Shown here in pieces: positions 54,832-62,506 of a stretch of 64,000 nucleotides of DNA. A program made the translations under genes and the position numbers. The stretch spans positions 5,952,001 through 6,016,000 of the forward strand of contig NZ_FMIC01000002.1 in assembly GCF_900091625.1 (NCBI RefSeq). The letters run 5' to 3'. Positions within the stretch are counted from its first letter, which is position 1, and each line of letters starts with the position of its first letter. Below the pieces are notes generated by a model. The model worked only from the letters and a program-made list of their open reading frames with translations, ran no database searches and had not been told where the DNA came from. This DNA comes from Micromonospora peucetia (lineage in GTDB: Bacteria; Actinomycetota; Actinomycetes; Mycobacteriales; Micromonosporaceae).

Positions 54832-55012
54832 CCACCACGCCGCCGCGCTGGCCCAGGCCCCGCTCCCCGTCGGGGCGTACCGGCCCCGGGGTCACCTCGA
54901 CGCCGATGCCGTCGAGCGCGGCGACCAGGTGCGTCACGTAGTCGCTGACGCCGTCGGCGTCAGGCCGACCGGGACCGTGCAGCATGGCCGCCCTGATCCG
55001 GTCGTCGAGCAC
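54832..55012 (-). pseudogene. Glycosyltransferase N-terminal remnant
   Basis: The frame reads IRAAMLHGPGRPDADGVSDY then VTHLVAALDGIGVEVTPGPV, which looks like the opening of a GT4/GT1 glycosyltransferase (acceptor-domain start GVSDYVxxL) but runs straight into the DUF418 upstream region with no second domain. Most likely a decayed fragment left by deletion. The remaining gap to 55083 holds the leaderless promoter of the racemase gene. Confidence 0.45.
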
Positions 55013-55083
55013 GTCACCTCCCGCGTCTCGACAGGCGGATTCCGGCCCTTACGACGCAAACGCGCCTCGCCTATGGTTTGCCG

Positions 55084-56250
55084 ATGACCGAGGACCTCCC
55101 GGCCGGCCCGCTGGCCGGCGTGCGGGTGATCGAGCTGGCCGGCATCGGGCCGGGCCCGTTCGCCGCGATGATGCTGGCGGACCTGGGCGCGGACGTGGTC
55201 CGGGTGGACCGGGCCACGGACGTGGACCCGGCCGCGTTCGGCACCCCGCACCCGGATCTGCTCAACCGGGGACGCCGCTCGGTCGGGGTGGACCTGAAGT
55301 CCCCCGGCGGCCGGGAGGTGGTGCTGGCCCTGGTCGCTGGCGCCGACGCGCTGATCGAGGGGTTCCGTCCGGGGGTGACCGAGCGCCTCGGCGTCGGCCC
55401 GGCGGACTGCCTGGCGGTGAACCCCCGGCTGGTCTACGGGCGGATGACCGGCTGGGGGCAGGACGGCCCGGCGGCCCCGTACGCGGGACACGACATCGGC
55501 TACCTGGCGCTGACCGGCGCGCTGCACGGGATCGGCCGGGCCGACGAGCGCCCGGTGCCGCCGATGAACCTGCTCGGCGACTTCGGCGGCGGCGGGATGA
55601 TGCTCGCCCTCGGCCTGGTCTCCGCCCTGTACGCGGTGCGCGGCGGCGCGCGTGGGCAGGTGGTCGACGCGGCCATCGTCGACGGCGTGGCGGTGCTCAG
55701 CACCCAGATCCACGCGCTGCGCCGGCTCGGCATGTGGCAGGACGCACGCGGGGTGAACCTGCTCGACGGCGGCGCCCCGTTCTATGACACCTACGAGTGC
55801 GCCGACGGCCGCTACCTGGCCGTCGGCGCGCTGGAGCCCCGGTTCTACGACGAACTCGTCCGGCGCACCGGCTTCCCGCCACACCCCGACGAGGCGCTGG
55901 ACCGCACCGATCCGGCGAACTGGCCGGCGCTGCGCCGGTCGTGGGCACGACTGTTCCGCACCCGGACCAGGGACGAGTGGACGGCGCTGCTGGCCTTCTC
56001 GGACGCCTGCGTGGCGCCGGTGCTGGACTGGCGGGAGGCGCCGGAGCACCCGCACCTGGCCTCGCGAGGCACCTTCGTGGAACGGGAAGGGGTCACCCAG
56101 CCGGCCCCGGCACCCCGCTTCTCCGGCACTCCCACCACGCTGCGTCGCCCGCCGCCCCACCCGGGCGAGCACACCGACGAGTTGCTGGCCGAGGTGGGCT
56201 TCGACCCGGATCGGGTCGCCGGCCTGCGCGCCGCCGGAGCCGTAGCCTGA
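55084..56250 (+). CDS. Alpha-methylacyl-CoA racemase-like CoA-transferase family protein
   Basis: A 388-residue CaiB/BaiF-family protein. The methylacyl-CoA racemase signatures are present: AGHDIGYLALTGALH (catalytic His-Asp), VPPMNLLGDFGGGGMMLA (catalytic Asp) and FYDTYECADGRY; such enzymes epimerise the alpha-methyl centre of branched-chain acyl-CoAs for beta-oxidation. Start is ATG 55084, 6 bp after TATGGT (55072-55077), a leaderless pattern; a TTG six bases earlier is less likely. Its stop codon lies in the first unit of a 42-bp tandem repeat. Confidence 0.92.
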   Translation: MTEDLPAGPLAGVRVIELAGIGPGPFAAMMLADLGADVVRVDRATDVDPAAFGTPHPDLLNRGRRSVGVDLKSPGGREVVLALVAGADALIEGFRPGVTERLGVGPADCLAVNPRLVYGRMTGWGQDGPAAPYAGHDIGYLALTGALHGIGRADERPVPPMNLLGDFGGGGMMLALGLVSALYAVRGGARGQVVDAAIVDGVAVLSTQIHALRRLGMWQDARGVNLLDGGAPFYDTYECADGRYLAVGALEPRFYDELVRRTGFPPHPDEALDRTDPANWPALRRSWARLFRTRTRDEWTALLAFSDACVAPVLDWREAPEHPHLASRGTFVEREGVTQPAPAPRFSGTPTTLRRPPPHPGEHTDELLAEVGFDPDRVAGLRAAGAVA

Positions 56251-56344
56251 GCGACGACGGCCGGCCTACGCGACGCTCGCGCCGTAGCCCGTGCGTCGAC
56301 GGCCGGCCTGCGCGACGCTCGCGTCGTAGCCCGTGCACGACGGT
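56239..56344. repeat. 42-bp tandem repeat spanning the racemase stop codon
   Basis: Unit 1 (56239-56280) includes the last codons and stop of the racemase gene, unit 2 is 56281-56322, and a partial third unit starts at 56323 and runs into the convergent DUF2267 stop region. Each contains GACGGCCGGCCT(A/G)CGCGACGC. Confidence 0.85.
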
Positions 56345-56754
56345 CAGGAGCGACGCAGGGTGGCGCCCGGCGCCATCGCGGGCTCGACCATGTCCCGGTA
56401 GTCGCGTGGGAGCTGGACCACCACGTCGTCGAACTCGCCGCCGCTGATCGCCTCGCGCAGGGTGACGAACACCGCCCGTGTCGCGTCGCGGGCGGCAGGC
56501 TCCGCCACCCCGGCCCGCAACGCGACACGGGCGACGAACTCGGCCGCCCCGAACCGCTCCGCCGACTCGGTGCTCGGGCTCGGCTTCAGTACGAGCTGCA
56601 ACGGCTTGGGCAGTTGGGCGGCGAGGTCCAGCACCTCGCCGCCGGTCAGCCGCTCGGCGAGGGTCTCCAGCGTCGCCCGGGTCAGCGCCACCGCCCGCTC
56701 GGAGGAGGTGCTGGTACGCCGGGCGACCTGGTCGACGAAGGTGTCGTAGTTCAT
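56344..56754 (-). CDS. DUF2267 protein
   Basis: A 136-residue protein starting MNYDTFVDQVARRTSTSSER, the DUF2267 N-terminal helix, with ATLETLAERLTGGEVLDLAA and FVARVALRAGVAEPAARDAT. Two helical repeats make up the fold; function unknown, with reports of stress or gas-vesicle contexts in actinobacteria. GGGAG lies 6 bp before the ATG. It converges with the racemase over the 42-bp repeat. The longer paralog at 44069-45046 shares the domain. Confidence 0.88.
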   Translation of the reverse strand: MNYDTFVDQVARRTSTSSERAVALTRATLETLAERLTGGEVLDLAAQLPKPLQLVLKPSPSTESAERFGAAEFVARVALRAGVAEPAARDATRAVFVTLREAISGGEFDDVVVQLPRDYRDMVEPAMAPGATLRRS

Positions 56755-56908
56755 CCGTACTCCCTTTGGCTGCGTCGGGGCCTGCGCGTACCCGCCGACG
56801 TGGCCGGGAAACGGCGGCGGATTTCCGCACCGGACGGCGCGTGACGGCCCGCCGGGCGGGTAACCGCCGCCGGTCGTGACCGGATCGATGCCCGGAGGAG
56901 CCGACACC

Positions 56909-57181
56909 ATGGCGAGTTACGCCGACGTGCTGCACTACCTGTCGAGCCTGGACTACCCGGCCGAGAAGGACGACGTGGTACGCGAGGCCGAACGGGAGGG
57001 CGCCCCGCCGGACGTGCTGCGCGCGTTGCGGGCCCTGCCCCCGGTCGACTACGCCAACGGCAACGAGGTGGCCCGCTCAGCGGGCATCGAGGCGGCCCCG
57101 GAGGTCGGCTCCGCCCAACGGGCGACGCAGGCCCGGGACAAGCGGCACCAGCGGGTGTCACAGCACCTGCGCGGCATCTGA
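56909..57181 (+). CDS. DUF2795 protein
   Basis: A 90-residue small protein beginning MASYADVLHYLSSLDYPAEK, with VVREAEREGAPPDVLRALRA and a basic tail, the DUF2795 pattern of short regulatory or stress proteins in actinobacteria. GGAGGAG lies 5-10 bp before the ATG. It is divergent from the DUF2267 gene, so the two unknown-function genes may share a promoter region. Confidence 0.88.
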   Translation: MASYADVLHYLSSLDYPAEKDDVVREAEREGAPPDVLRALRALPPVDYANGNEVARSAGIEAAPEVGSAQRATQARDKRHQRVSQHLRGI

Positions 57182-57222
57182 GCCTTGCTGTTCCAGGCCA
57201 CCAGCGTGCCGGGGCCAGCCGC

Positions 57223-57285
57223 GCCCGGGCCGCACCTCGGTACCCGTGCCGGGCCGCACCCCAGCACCCGCGCCGGGCGGGACCG
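57223..57285. repeat. 24-bp intergenic tandem repeat
   Basis: GGGCCGCACC occurs at 57227 and 57251 with a third partial unit at 57275, an exact 24-bp period, between the DUF2795 and DUF1345 genes. Confidence 0.7.
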
Positions 57286-57297
57286 CGACGGTGACGG

Positions 57298-57951
57298 ATG
57301 ACGACGCGCCGGCCGGTCGGGCACACCCCGGCCGCGGTCCAGCTCACCGTGATGGGCGTGGTCGGGCTGGTGGCCGGTGGACTCACCGCGCTGGCCGCCA
57401 CGCCGGCACTGGCGCCACTGGCCGGCTGGGACGCCGCCGCGCTGAGCTGGCTGGTGCTGGTCTGGCACAAGTTGTGGCCGATGGACGCGCGGTGGACGGC
57501 CCGGTTGGCGGTGTACGAGGATCCGAACCGGGCGGCCCGGGACGCGCTGTTGCTCGCCGCCTGCCTGGCCAGCCTGCTGGCCGTCGGCGTCGTGTTGACC
57601 CACGCGCACGGGACACCCGCCACGCCCGCCCGCAACGTCTACGGCGGGCTGGGCGTCCTGAGCGTGCTGCTGTCCTGGCTGGTGGTGCACACCGTGTTCG
57701 CCGCCCGGTACGCCCGGATCTACTACACGGGGCCGGACGGTGGGATCGACTTCAACCAGCCGGAGCCGCCGCGCTACTCGGACTTCGCCTACCTGGCGTT
57801 CACGGTCGGGATGACCTTCCAGGTCTCCGACACGAACCTGACCAGCAACGAGATGCGGCGCACGGCGCTGCGACACTCAATGGTGTCGTACCTGTTCGGG
57901 GCGTTCATCATCGCGGTCACGGTGAACCTGCTGGCCAGCCTGGCGAGTTGA
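57298..57951 (+). CDS. DUF1345 membrane protein
   Basis: A 217-residue protein with four or five transmembrane helices and the DUF1345 hallmark LAFTVGMTFQVSDTNLTSNE near the C-terminus. Function unknown; predicted inner-membrane protein. The ATG at 57298 is only 13 bp after the 24-bp repeat, with no clear ribosome site, so translation may start from a leaderless or short leader. Confidence 0.88.
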   Translation: MTTRRPVGHTPAAVQLTVMGVVGLVAGGLTALAATPALAPLAGWDAAALSWLVLVWHKLWPMDARWTARLAVYEDPNRAARDALLLAACLASLLAVGVVLTHAHGTPATPARNVYGGLGVLSVLLSWLVVHTVFAARYARIYYTGPDGGIDFNQPEPPRYSDFAYLAFTVGMTFQVSDTNLTSNEMRRTALRHSMVSYLFGAFIIAVTVNLLASLAS

Positions 57952-58206
57952 ACCGCCTGACGAGGTAAGCCGGTCTGGTGGAATGAGGGAGGGCCCTCCC
58001 GGACAGGCGGGCGCCCCCGTCGCGAACCGCGACCGGGGCGCCACACAGAACCTGTCCGGTAGCCGGTCGGGCCCGAACCGGGCCGCGACCACCAGGCGGC
58101 CGATGTACGCCCGAACCGGGCGGTCATCAGTGCCGCGATCATCATACGATGAAGCATCATCCGTTCGGCTGATTACGGCACAAGTGTGGGCCAGCCCACC
58201 AAATCG

Positions 58207-58869
58207 TCAACCGGCCAGCTCCGCGTAGCGTTGCTCCAGGTCGACCCGGGCCAGCGCCCCCACCAGCCAGGCGAGGCGTTCGGACTCGCCGCTGCCGGCC
58301 AGTTCCGCCAGGTCGTCGGCGGAGCGGCCCAGCCCCAGCCTGCGGGCCGCGACGAGCGCCCTGCGGTCGGCCACCGGTGCCACCTCCCGCCACAGCGCCT
58401 GGGCCTCGCGCAGGAACAGGTCCACCACCGCGCCGTCCACCCCGGGCAGTTCGGTGAGCAGTTCCCGCTCCCGGGCCGGGTCGTGGTGGGCCACCGCGCG
58501 CAGCCGGCGCAGGTCGCCCCGGTAGCGCTCCACCACGGCTCGGGCCAGGTCGCCGAGGGTGTCGGCCAGCGCGTCGACGTCGCCGCGCTGGCCGCTGTCG
58601 CGCAGCACGCGCACCCGGTCGGCGTGCAGGGAACGAGCCAGTCGGGCGGCACTGTCCCAGCCTGCGGCGGGCAGGGCGTGTGCACTGTCCAGGGCACGCC
58701 GGAAGTCTCCCCGGCGGGCCAGCAGTACGGCGAGGCAGAGCACCTGGAACAGGCTCGACGGGTTGTTGACCACCCGGAAGCCGTACTGCTCGGCGAAGCC
58801 CCGCCCGCTGGCCAGCCTGCGTACCAGGCGTTTCCTGTCCTCGGTTCGGGAACTGACTCTGGTCGGCAT
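58207..58869 (-). CDS. HhH-GPD-like protein, possibly inactive DNA glycosylase fold
   Basis: A 220-residue all-helical protein. The region LLTELPGVDGAVVDLFLREA resembles the helix-hairpin-helix of endonuclease III-type glycosylases (LPGVGxxTA), and APVADRRALVAARRLGLGRS carries the Asp of the PxD motif. The FeS-cluster Cys and clear catalytic Lys are absent, so it may be a DNA-binding or non-enzymatic member. The ATG lies 7 bp after GGTAGT. Upstream 57952-58206 holds short GCCCGAACCGGGC palindromes. Confidence 0.7.
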   Translation of the reverse strand: MPTRVSSRTEDRKRLVRRLASGRGFAEQYGFRVVNNPSSLFQVLCLAVLLARRGDFRRALDSAHALPAAGWDSAARLARSLHADRVRVLRDSGQRGDVDALADTLGDLARAVVERYRGDLRRLRAVAHHDPARERELLTELPGVDGAVVDLFLREAQALWREVAPVADRRALVAARRLGLGRSADDLAELAGSGESERLAWLVGALARVDLEQRYAELAG

Positions 58870-58917
58870 GCCGGCGACTACCCACGCCGCGCGAGGCCAC
58901 GCCTGCCCTGCCCAGAC

Positions 58918-59889
58918 TCAGCCGTGCAGCCCGCCGCTGCGGTCACGGGCCTTGAGGCGGGTGGTCGGCAGCTCCGGGGCGGGCAACGGCGGGGCGGAGT
59001 CGTCGGCTACGATGCCGAAGCGACGGCCGGCCGTCCAGTCCTCCCGGGCGGCGGCCACCTCCTCGTGCGAGCGACCGACGAAGTTCCACCACATCACCAG
59101 CGGCTCCTCGAACGGGGCCCCGCCGAGCAGCAGCAGTCGGCTCCCCGGCTCGCCCGTCAGGGTGAGCCGCTCCCGGCCGGCGCCGAGGTAGAGCAGCGCC
59201 CCCGGAGCGAACGGCACCCCGTCGACCTCGGCGGCGCCGGACATGGCCAGCAGCCCGTACTCGAAGTCGGGCCGCAGCGGCAGCGTGGCCGGCGCGGACC
59301 CGTGCAGCTCCAACTGCGCGCCGAGCAGCGGCGTGTACGTCACCGCCGGGGACCGTTCACCCGCGAGTTCGCCGACCAGCAGGGTGACGTCCAGTTCGCC
59401 GTCGCGCCAGCGCGGCAGGTCAGCGTGGTGGGCGAAGTCGGCGGCCCCGGCGCGGGCCGGGTCCGGCAGTGCCACCCAGAGCTGCACGCCGTGCATCAGT
59501 GGCGGATGCCGCTCGGGCGACCGCTCGGAGTGCGCGATGCCGTGCCCGGAGGTCATCACGTTGAGCTGGCCGGGGCGGATCGGCTGGACGTTGCCGAGGC
59601 TGTCCCGGTGCAGGATCTCCCCGTCGAGCAGCCAGGTCACCGTCTGCAACCCGGTGTGCGGATGCGGCGGCACCTCCATACCGGGCCGCTCGGCCACGTC
59701 GTCCGGGCCGAAATGGTCCACGAAGCACCAGGCGCCGACCATCCGCCGCTGCCGCTGAGGAAGGAGACGACGAACGGTCGTGTAGCGGCCCAGCGGCACG
59801 TCGTGACCCGGCAACAGGACGCTGCCGGGATCGGCGCCGGCCACGCCAGGTGGCCGGGTCTGCGCGGGCATTCTCTCGGTACGCTCCAC
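58918..59889 (-). CDS. Pirin-family protein
   Basis: A 323-residue two-cupin protein: MVGAWCFVDHFGPDDVAERP, HPHTGLQTVTWLLDGEILHR (metal-binding His pair), MTSGHGIAHSERSPERHPPL and the C-terminal MWWNFVGRSHEEV. Pirins bind iron; some are quercetinases, others transcription cofactors. The start GTG 59889 is chosen because TACAGT lies exactly 6 bp upstream, the leaderless pattern; the later ATG at 59871 lacks any signal. Confidence 0.93.
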   Translation of the reverse strand: MERTERMPAQTRPPGVAGADPGSVLLPGHDVPLGRYTTVRRLLPQRQRRMVGAWCFVDHFGPDDVAERPGMEVPPHPHTGLQTVTWLLDGEILHRDSLGNVQPIRPGQLNVMTSGHGIAHSERSPERHPPLMHGVQLWVALPDPARAGAADFAHHADLPRWRDGELDVTLLVGELAGERSPAVTYTPLLGAQLELHGSAPATLPLRPDFEYGLLAMSGAAEVDGVPFAPGALLYLGAGRERLTLTGEPGSRLLLLGGAPFEEPLVMWWNFVGRSHEEVAAAREDWTAGRRFGIVADDSAPPLPAPELPTTRLKARDRSGGLHG

Positions 59890-59989
59890 CGCCCGACTGT
59901 ACGCCGGGCAGGACGCCGATCCGCCCACACCCGCAGCCGCCGGTCGCTCCCACCGCTCAGCCGGCCCGCGCGGGCCGGCTTCCGGACAT

Positions 59990-60030
59990 GCGGCTGGCCG
60001 GCGCCCCGGGCAGGGGTGCCGGCCAGCCGC
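59990..60030 (-). terminator. Terminator after second lysozyme-like gene
   Basis: GCGGCTGGCCGGCGCC (59990-60005) pairs with GGTGCCGGCCAGCCGC (60015-60030), one G-U pair, 9-nt loop, 20 bp after the stop of the gene at 60050-60646. Confidence 0.75.
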
Positions 60031-60049
60031 GAATGCTCACCTGTGGGTG

Positions 60050-60646
60050 TCAGCTGTTCCAGTGCTCGGCGACCAGGTCGGCGGCCAGCTGCTCCCACTG
60101 CGCGTAGTGGTCCGGGTACGCCGACACCTGCACGGTCTGGGCGGCCTTGGTCAGCGGCATGTCCTGCCAGCCGTCAACCTGCTTCAGACCCTTAAGGAAC
60201 GCCGTCGTCGAGTACTCCGGGTCGGTGATCTGCTCGACCGTGCCCCAACCACTCGACGGGCGCTGCTGGAACAGACCCTGCGAGTCGTGGTCGTTACGGT
60301 CACCCAGATGACCCAGGTTCTCCAACTTCGACTCCTGCAACGCCGTCGCGATCGACACCACCGCGGCCCGCTCATCCATACCGGCCTTCTTCGTCGCCGC
60401 GATGATCGCCTTCGTGCTCGCCACCTGCTCATCCGACAGGTCGATACGCGACTGGGCGCCCTGCACACCGTGCGGGATCAGCTTGGCCTTGTCGACGCCC
60501 GGCTTGTCAGCCTGCACCGCCACCGCCACCGGCTTGCCAGCCTCCACCGCCGGTGCCGCCTGAGCGGCAGCCGGACCAGCGAACACACCACCGGCAAACG
60601 CCAGACCAGCAATACCAAGCACGCTCTTACGAATGATCGTGTTCAT
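60050..60646 (-). CDS. Secreted lysozyme-like (transglycosylase-fold) protein, paralog 2
   Basis: A 198-residue exported protein: signal peptide 1-30 (MNTIIRKSVLGIAGLAFAGG, ending AQAAPA), a short linker, then the same domain as the 36457-37299 protein: ATALQESKLENLGHLGD, DHDSQGLFQQRPSSGWGTV and VQVSAYPDHYAQWE. Glu in LQES is the likely catalytic residue. It may act on peptidoglycan or assist another wall enzyme. GGAG lies 9 bp before the ATG, after a structured 5' leader. Confidence 0.88.
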   Translation of the reverse strand: MNTIIRKSVLGIAGLAFAGGVFAGPAAAQAAPAVEAGKPVAVAVQADKPGVDKAKLIPHGVQGAQSRIDLSDEQVASTKAIIAATKKAGMDERAAVVSIATALQESKLENLGHLGDRNDHDSQGLFQQRPSSGWGTVEQITDPEYSTTAFLKGLKQVDGWQDMPLTKAAQTVQVSAYPDHYAQWEQLAADLVAEHWNS

Positions 60647-60860
60647 CAGAAATGCTCCATTCGGGGTTGGCACCCGCACGCCGAACAAAGGGGGAACTCG
60701 GCTCGTGCGGGATGCAAGCACCGTCCGGCGCTCAATGAACCAGGGGGAAAATCTCCGACACTCTCTCGCCGAAGAGAAACTTCTGACCGGCCACACGGCC
60801 GGGAACCACCGGCTCCCAGGCGGGGCAGGGGACGCCCTCACCGGCCGGGACCATGTGTAA
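60647..60860 (-). promoter_or_regulatory. Structured 5' leader of the second lysozyme-like gene
   Basis: About 200 nt between the likely promoter (near 60855) and the ATG. A stable hairpin (60672-60711; CCCGCAC and GTGCGGG arms with an inner GCCGA/TCGGC stem) precedes the ribosome site. I tested it against ydaO and other known riboswitch signatures and none fits. The remaining gap to 61275 holds the MITE-like element and no gene. Confidence 0.4.
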
Positions 60861-61100
60861 CGACCGCCGGCCCGCCAACATTCCGGGCCCCGGCGCATCA
60901 CCCCAACGGCCAGCGCGCCCTCACTCAGCCCGCAGCGGTAGTGGGCCCTACTCGGCCGTACGCGGGGTGTAACCACCCCGCCCCCGCCACGATTCCGCCC
61001 CCACGATGCCCCGCGCACCCCCAACTCCGACACCTGGCCCCGAACCACCCCACCCCAAACCCGACAAGCACCCCATCTCATACATTCGGCACGCCCGCGT

Positions 61101-61170
61101 GCGGCAGACGAGACCTTGGCAAGAAATGGCCCTTGGGGCGTTCTCGTACCAAGGTCTCCAGGCGGCAGAC
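61101..61170. mobile_element. MITE-like palindrome with 9-bp flanking direct repeats
   Basis: GAGACCTTGG (61110-61119) and CCAAGGTCTC (61149-61158) are perfect 10-bp inverted repeats enclosing 29 bp; GCGGCAGAC occurs directly repeated on either side (61101-61109 and 61162-61170), as a target-site duplication would. No coding capacity. It sits in the gap between the lysozyme-like and DedA genes. Confidence 0.6.
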
Positions 61171-61275
61171 CGGGCGCACCGGGCAGCAGCCGGGACAGCC
61201 GTGCGGATACCGAGGGCGACCCCGACGGGGATCCGGACCGGGCGTGGTGACACCCGCCGGGGCGGCCTCACCGGT

Positions 61276-62127
61276 TCAGCGCGACAGGTCGCGGTCGTGG
61301 CCGGCGACCGGCCCGTCGGAGTAGGCGCTGCGGTAGATCGTGCCCCGCCCGGTCGGGTCCGGCGCGTGCGGCAGCGAGGCGGGATCGGCAGGCAGGACGA
61401 GGTCGGCAGGCAGGGCAAGGTCGGCAGGCGGGGCGGGGTCGGCGAGCTCCGCCTTGGCGCGCCGGGCCCGGATGATCCGGGAGATGACGAACCAGCCGGC
61501 GGCCACCACGCAGGCGACGATGACCACCTTCTGTAGCACGCCGGCGTAACCCTCGACCAGGTGCCAGTTGTCGCCGAGCAGGTAGCCGGCCATCACGAAG
61601 GTGGTGTTCCAGATCAGGCTGCCGAGCGTCGTGTAGACCGCGAAGGTCAACAGCGGCATCCGCTCCACGCCGGCCGGGATGGAGATCAGGCTGCGGAAGA
61701 TCGGGATCATCCGGCCGAAGAAGACCGCCTTGACCCCGTGCCGCAGGAACCACTCCTCGGTGCGGTCCACGTCGCTCAGCTTGACCAGCGGCAGCCGCGC
61801 CGCGATCGCCCGGACCCGCTCCCTGCCGAGCGCGGCGCCGATCCAGTACAGGGCGAGGGCGCCGAGCAGGGAACCGAGGGTGGTCCAGAAGATCGCGCTG
61901 ACCACGCTCATCCGGCCCTGGCCCGCGACGAAACCGGCCAGCGGCAGGATCACCTCGCTGGGGATCGGCGGGAAGAGGTTCTCGAGGGCCACGGCCAGAC
62001 CCGCGCCGGGGCCGCCGAGCCGCTCGACCAGGTCGATGACGAAGCCGACCAGTCCGTCCTCGGGCGGCGCGGCCTTTTCGGGGGCGGCGGAGCCGGAGGC
62101 GAGCAGGGCGTGCGCGGTACGAATCAT
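61276..62127 (-). CDS. DedA-family membrane protein
   Basis: A 283-residue multipass protein with the DedA/VTT core: VALENLFPPIPSEVILPLAG, LGRERVRAIAARLPLVKLSD, FFGRMIPIFRSLISIPAGVE and MPLLTFAVYTTLGSLIWNTT. DedA proteins act as lipid scramblases or proton-coupled transporters and affect membrane potential. The C-terminal tail has degenerate PADL repeats. The ATG has TAGCGT 7 bp upstream (62135-62140), a leaderless pattern. Confidence 0.92.
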   Translation of the reverse strand: MIRTAHALLASGSAAPEKAAPPEDGLVGFVIDLVERLGGPGAGLAVALENLFPPIPSEVILPLAGFVAGQGRMSVVSAIFWTTLGSLLGALALYWIGAALGRERVRAIAARLPLVKLSDVDRTEEWFLRHGVKAVFFGRMIPIFRSLISIPAGVERMPLLTFAVYTTLGSLIWNTTFVMAGYLLGDNWHLVEGYAGVLQKVVIVACVVAAGWFVISRIIRARRAKAELADPAPPADLALPADLVLPADPASLPHAPDPTGRGTIYRSAYSDGPVAGHDRDLSR

Positions 62128-62220
62128 GGCCTACACGCTACGAACCGATTCTGGGAGCCCGCCAGCGGGCCGGCCCTCCGTCGCGCCGGAAGGCCCGCAC
62201 CGGGCGGGGTGAGGAAATCC

Positions 62221-62352
62221 TCAGGGGACCGCCAGTGGCTTGACCTGTGCCGGTGCGTCGAGCGGTACGTACAGCTCGTGGCCGTTCTCCACTGAGCTGG
62301 CCCGGCGCGACGAGGGCACCCTGATGACGGTGCCCGGCTTCGTCCGGCTCAT
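62221..62352 (-). CDS. Small uncharacterised protein (43 aa)
   Basis: A 43-residue frame, MSRTKPGTVIRVPSSRRASS then VENGHELYVPLDAPAQVKPL, with high third-position GC (about 38 of 43 codons end in G or C). It lies between the DedA and MOSC genes and accounts for most of an otherwise empty 379-bp gap. No ribosome site is obvious and no family is recognised, so it is a candidate only. Confidence 0.45.
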   Translation of the reverse strand: MSRTKPGTVIRVPSSRRASSVENGHELYVPLDAPAQVKPLAVP

Positions 62353-62506
62353 CGACCCGGCGCTGCCGGGCGACAGATACGGGGTCAGGCTGTTTCCGGA
62401 GGGTCAGGCCGGGTCGTGTCTCGCGACGAGGACGGCATACGACGCTCATCACCGTGCGAACGCCTGCGCCTCGGCGAACCGTCGCGGTGCCGACTAGAGT
62501 GTCCCT

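Noticed and set aside
58207..58869. Active DNA glycosylase (endonuclease III)
   Set aside because: The HhH-like LPGV and an Asp are present, but the FeS-cluster Cys residues and a clear catalytic Lys are missing; I kept a cautious fold-level call.
60647..60860. ydaO (c-di-AMP) riboswitch upstream of the lysozyme-like gene
   Set aside because: Tempting because wall hydrolase genes often have one, but the conserved GGGGGA(A/C)CC and GGGGUGAA elements are missing.
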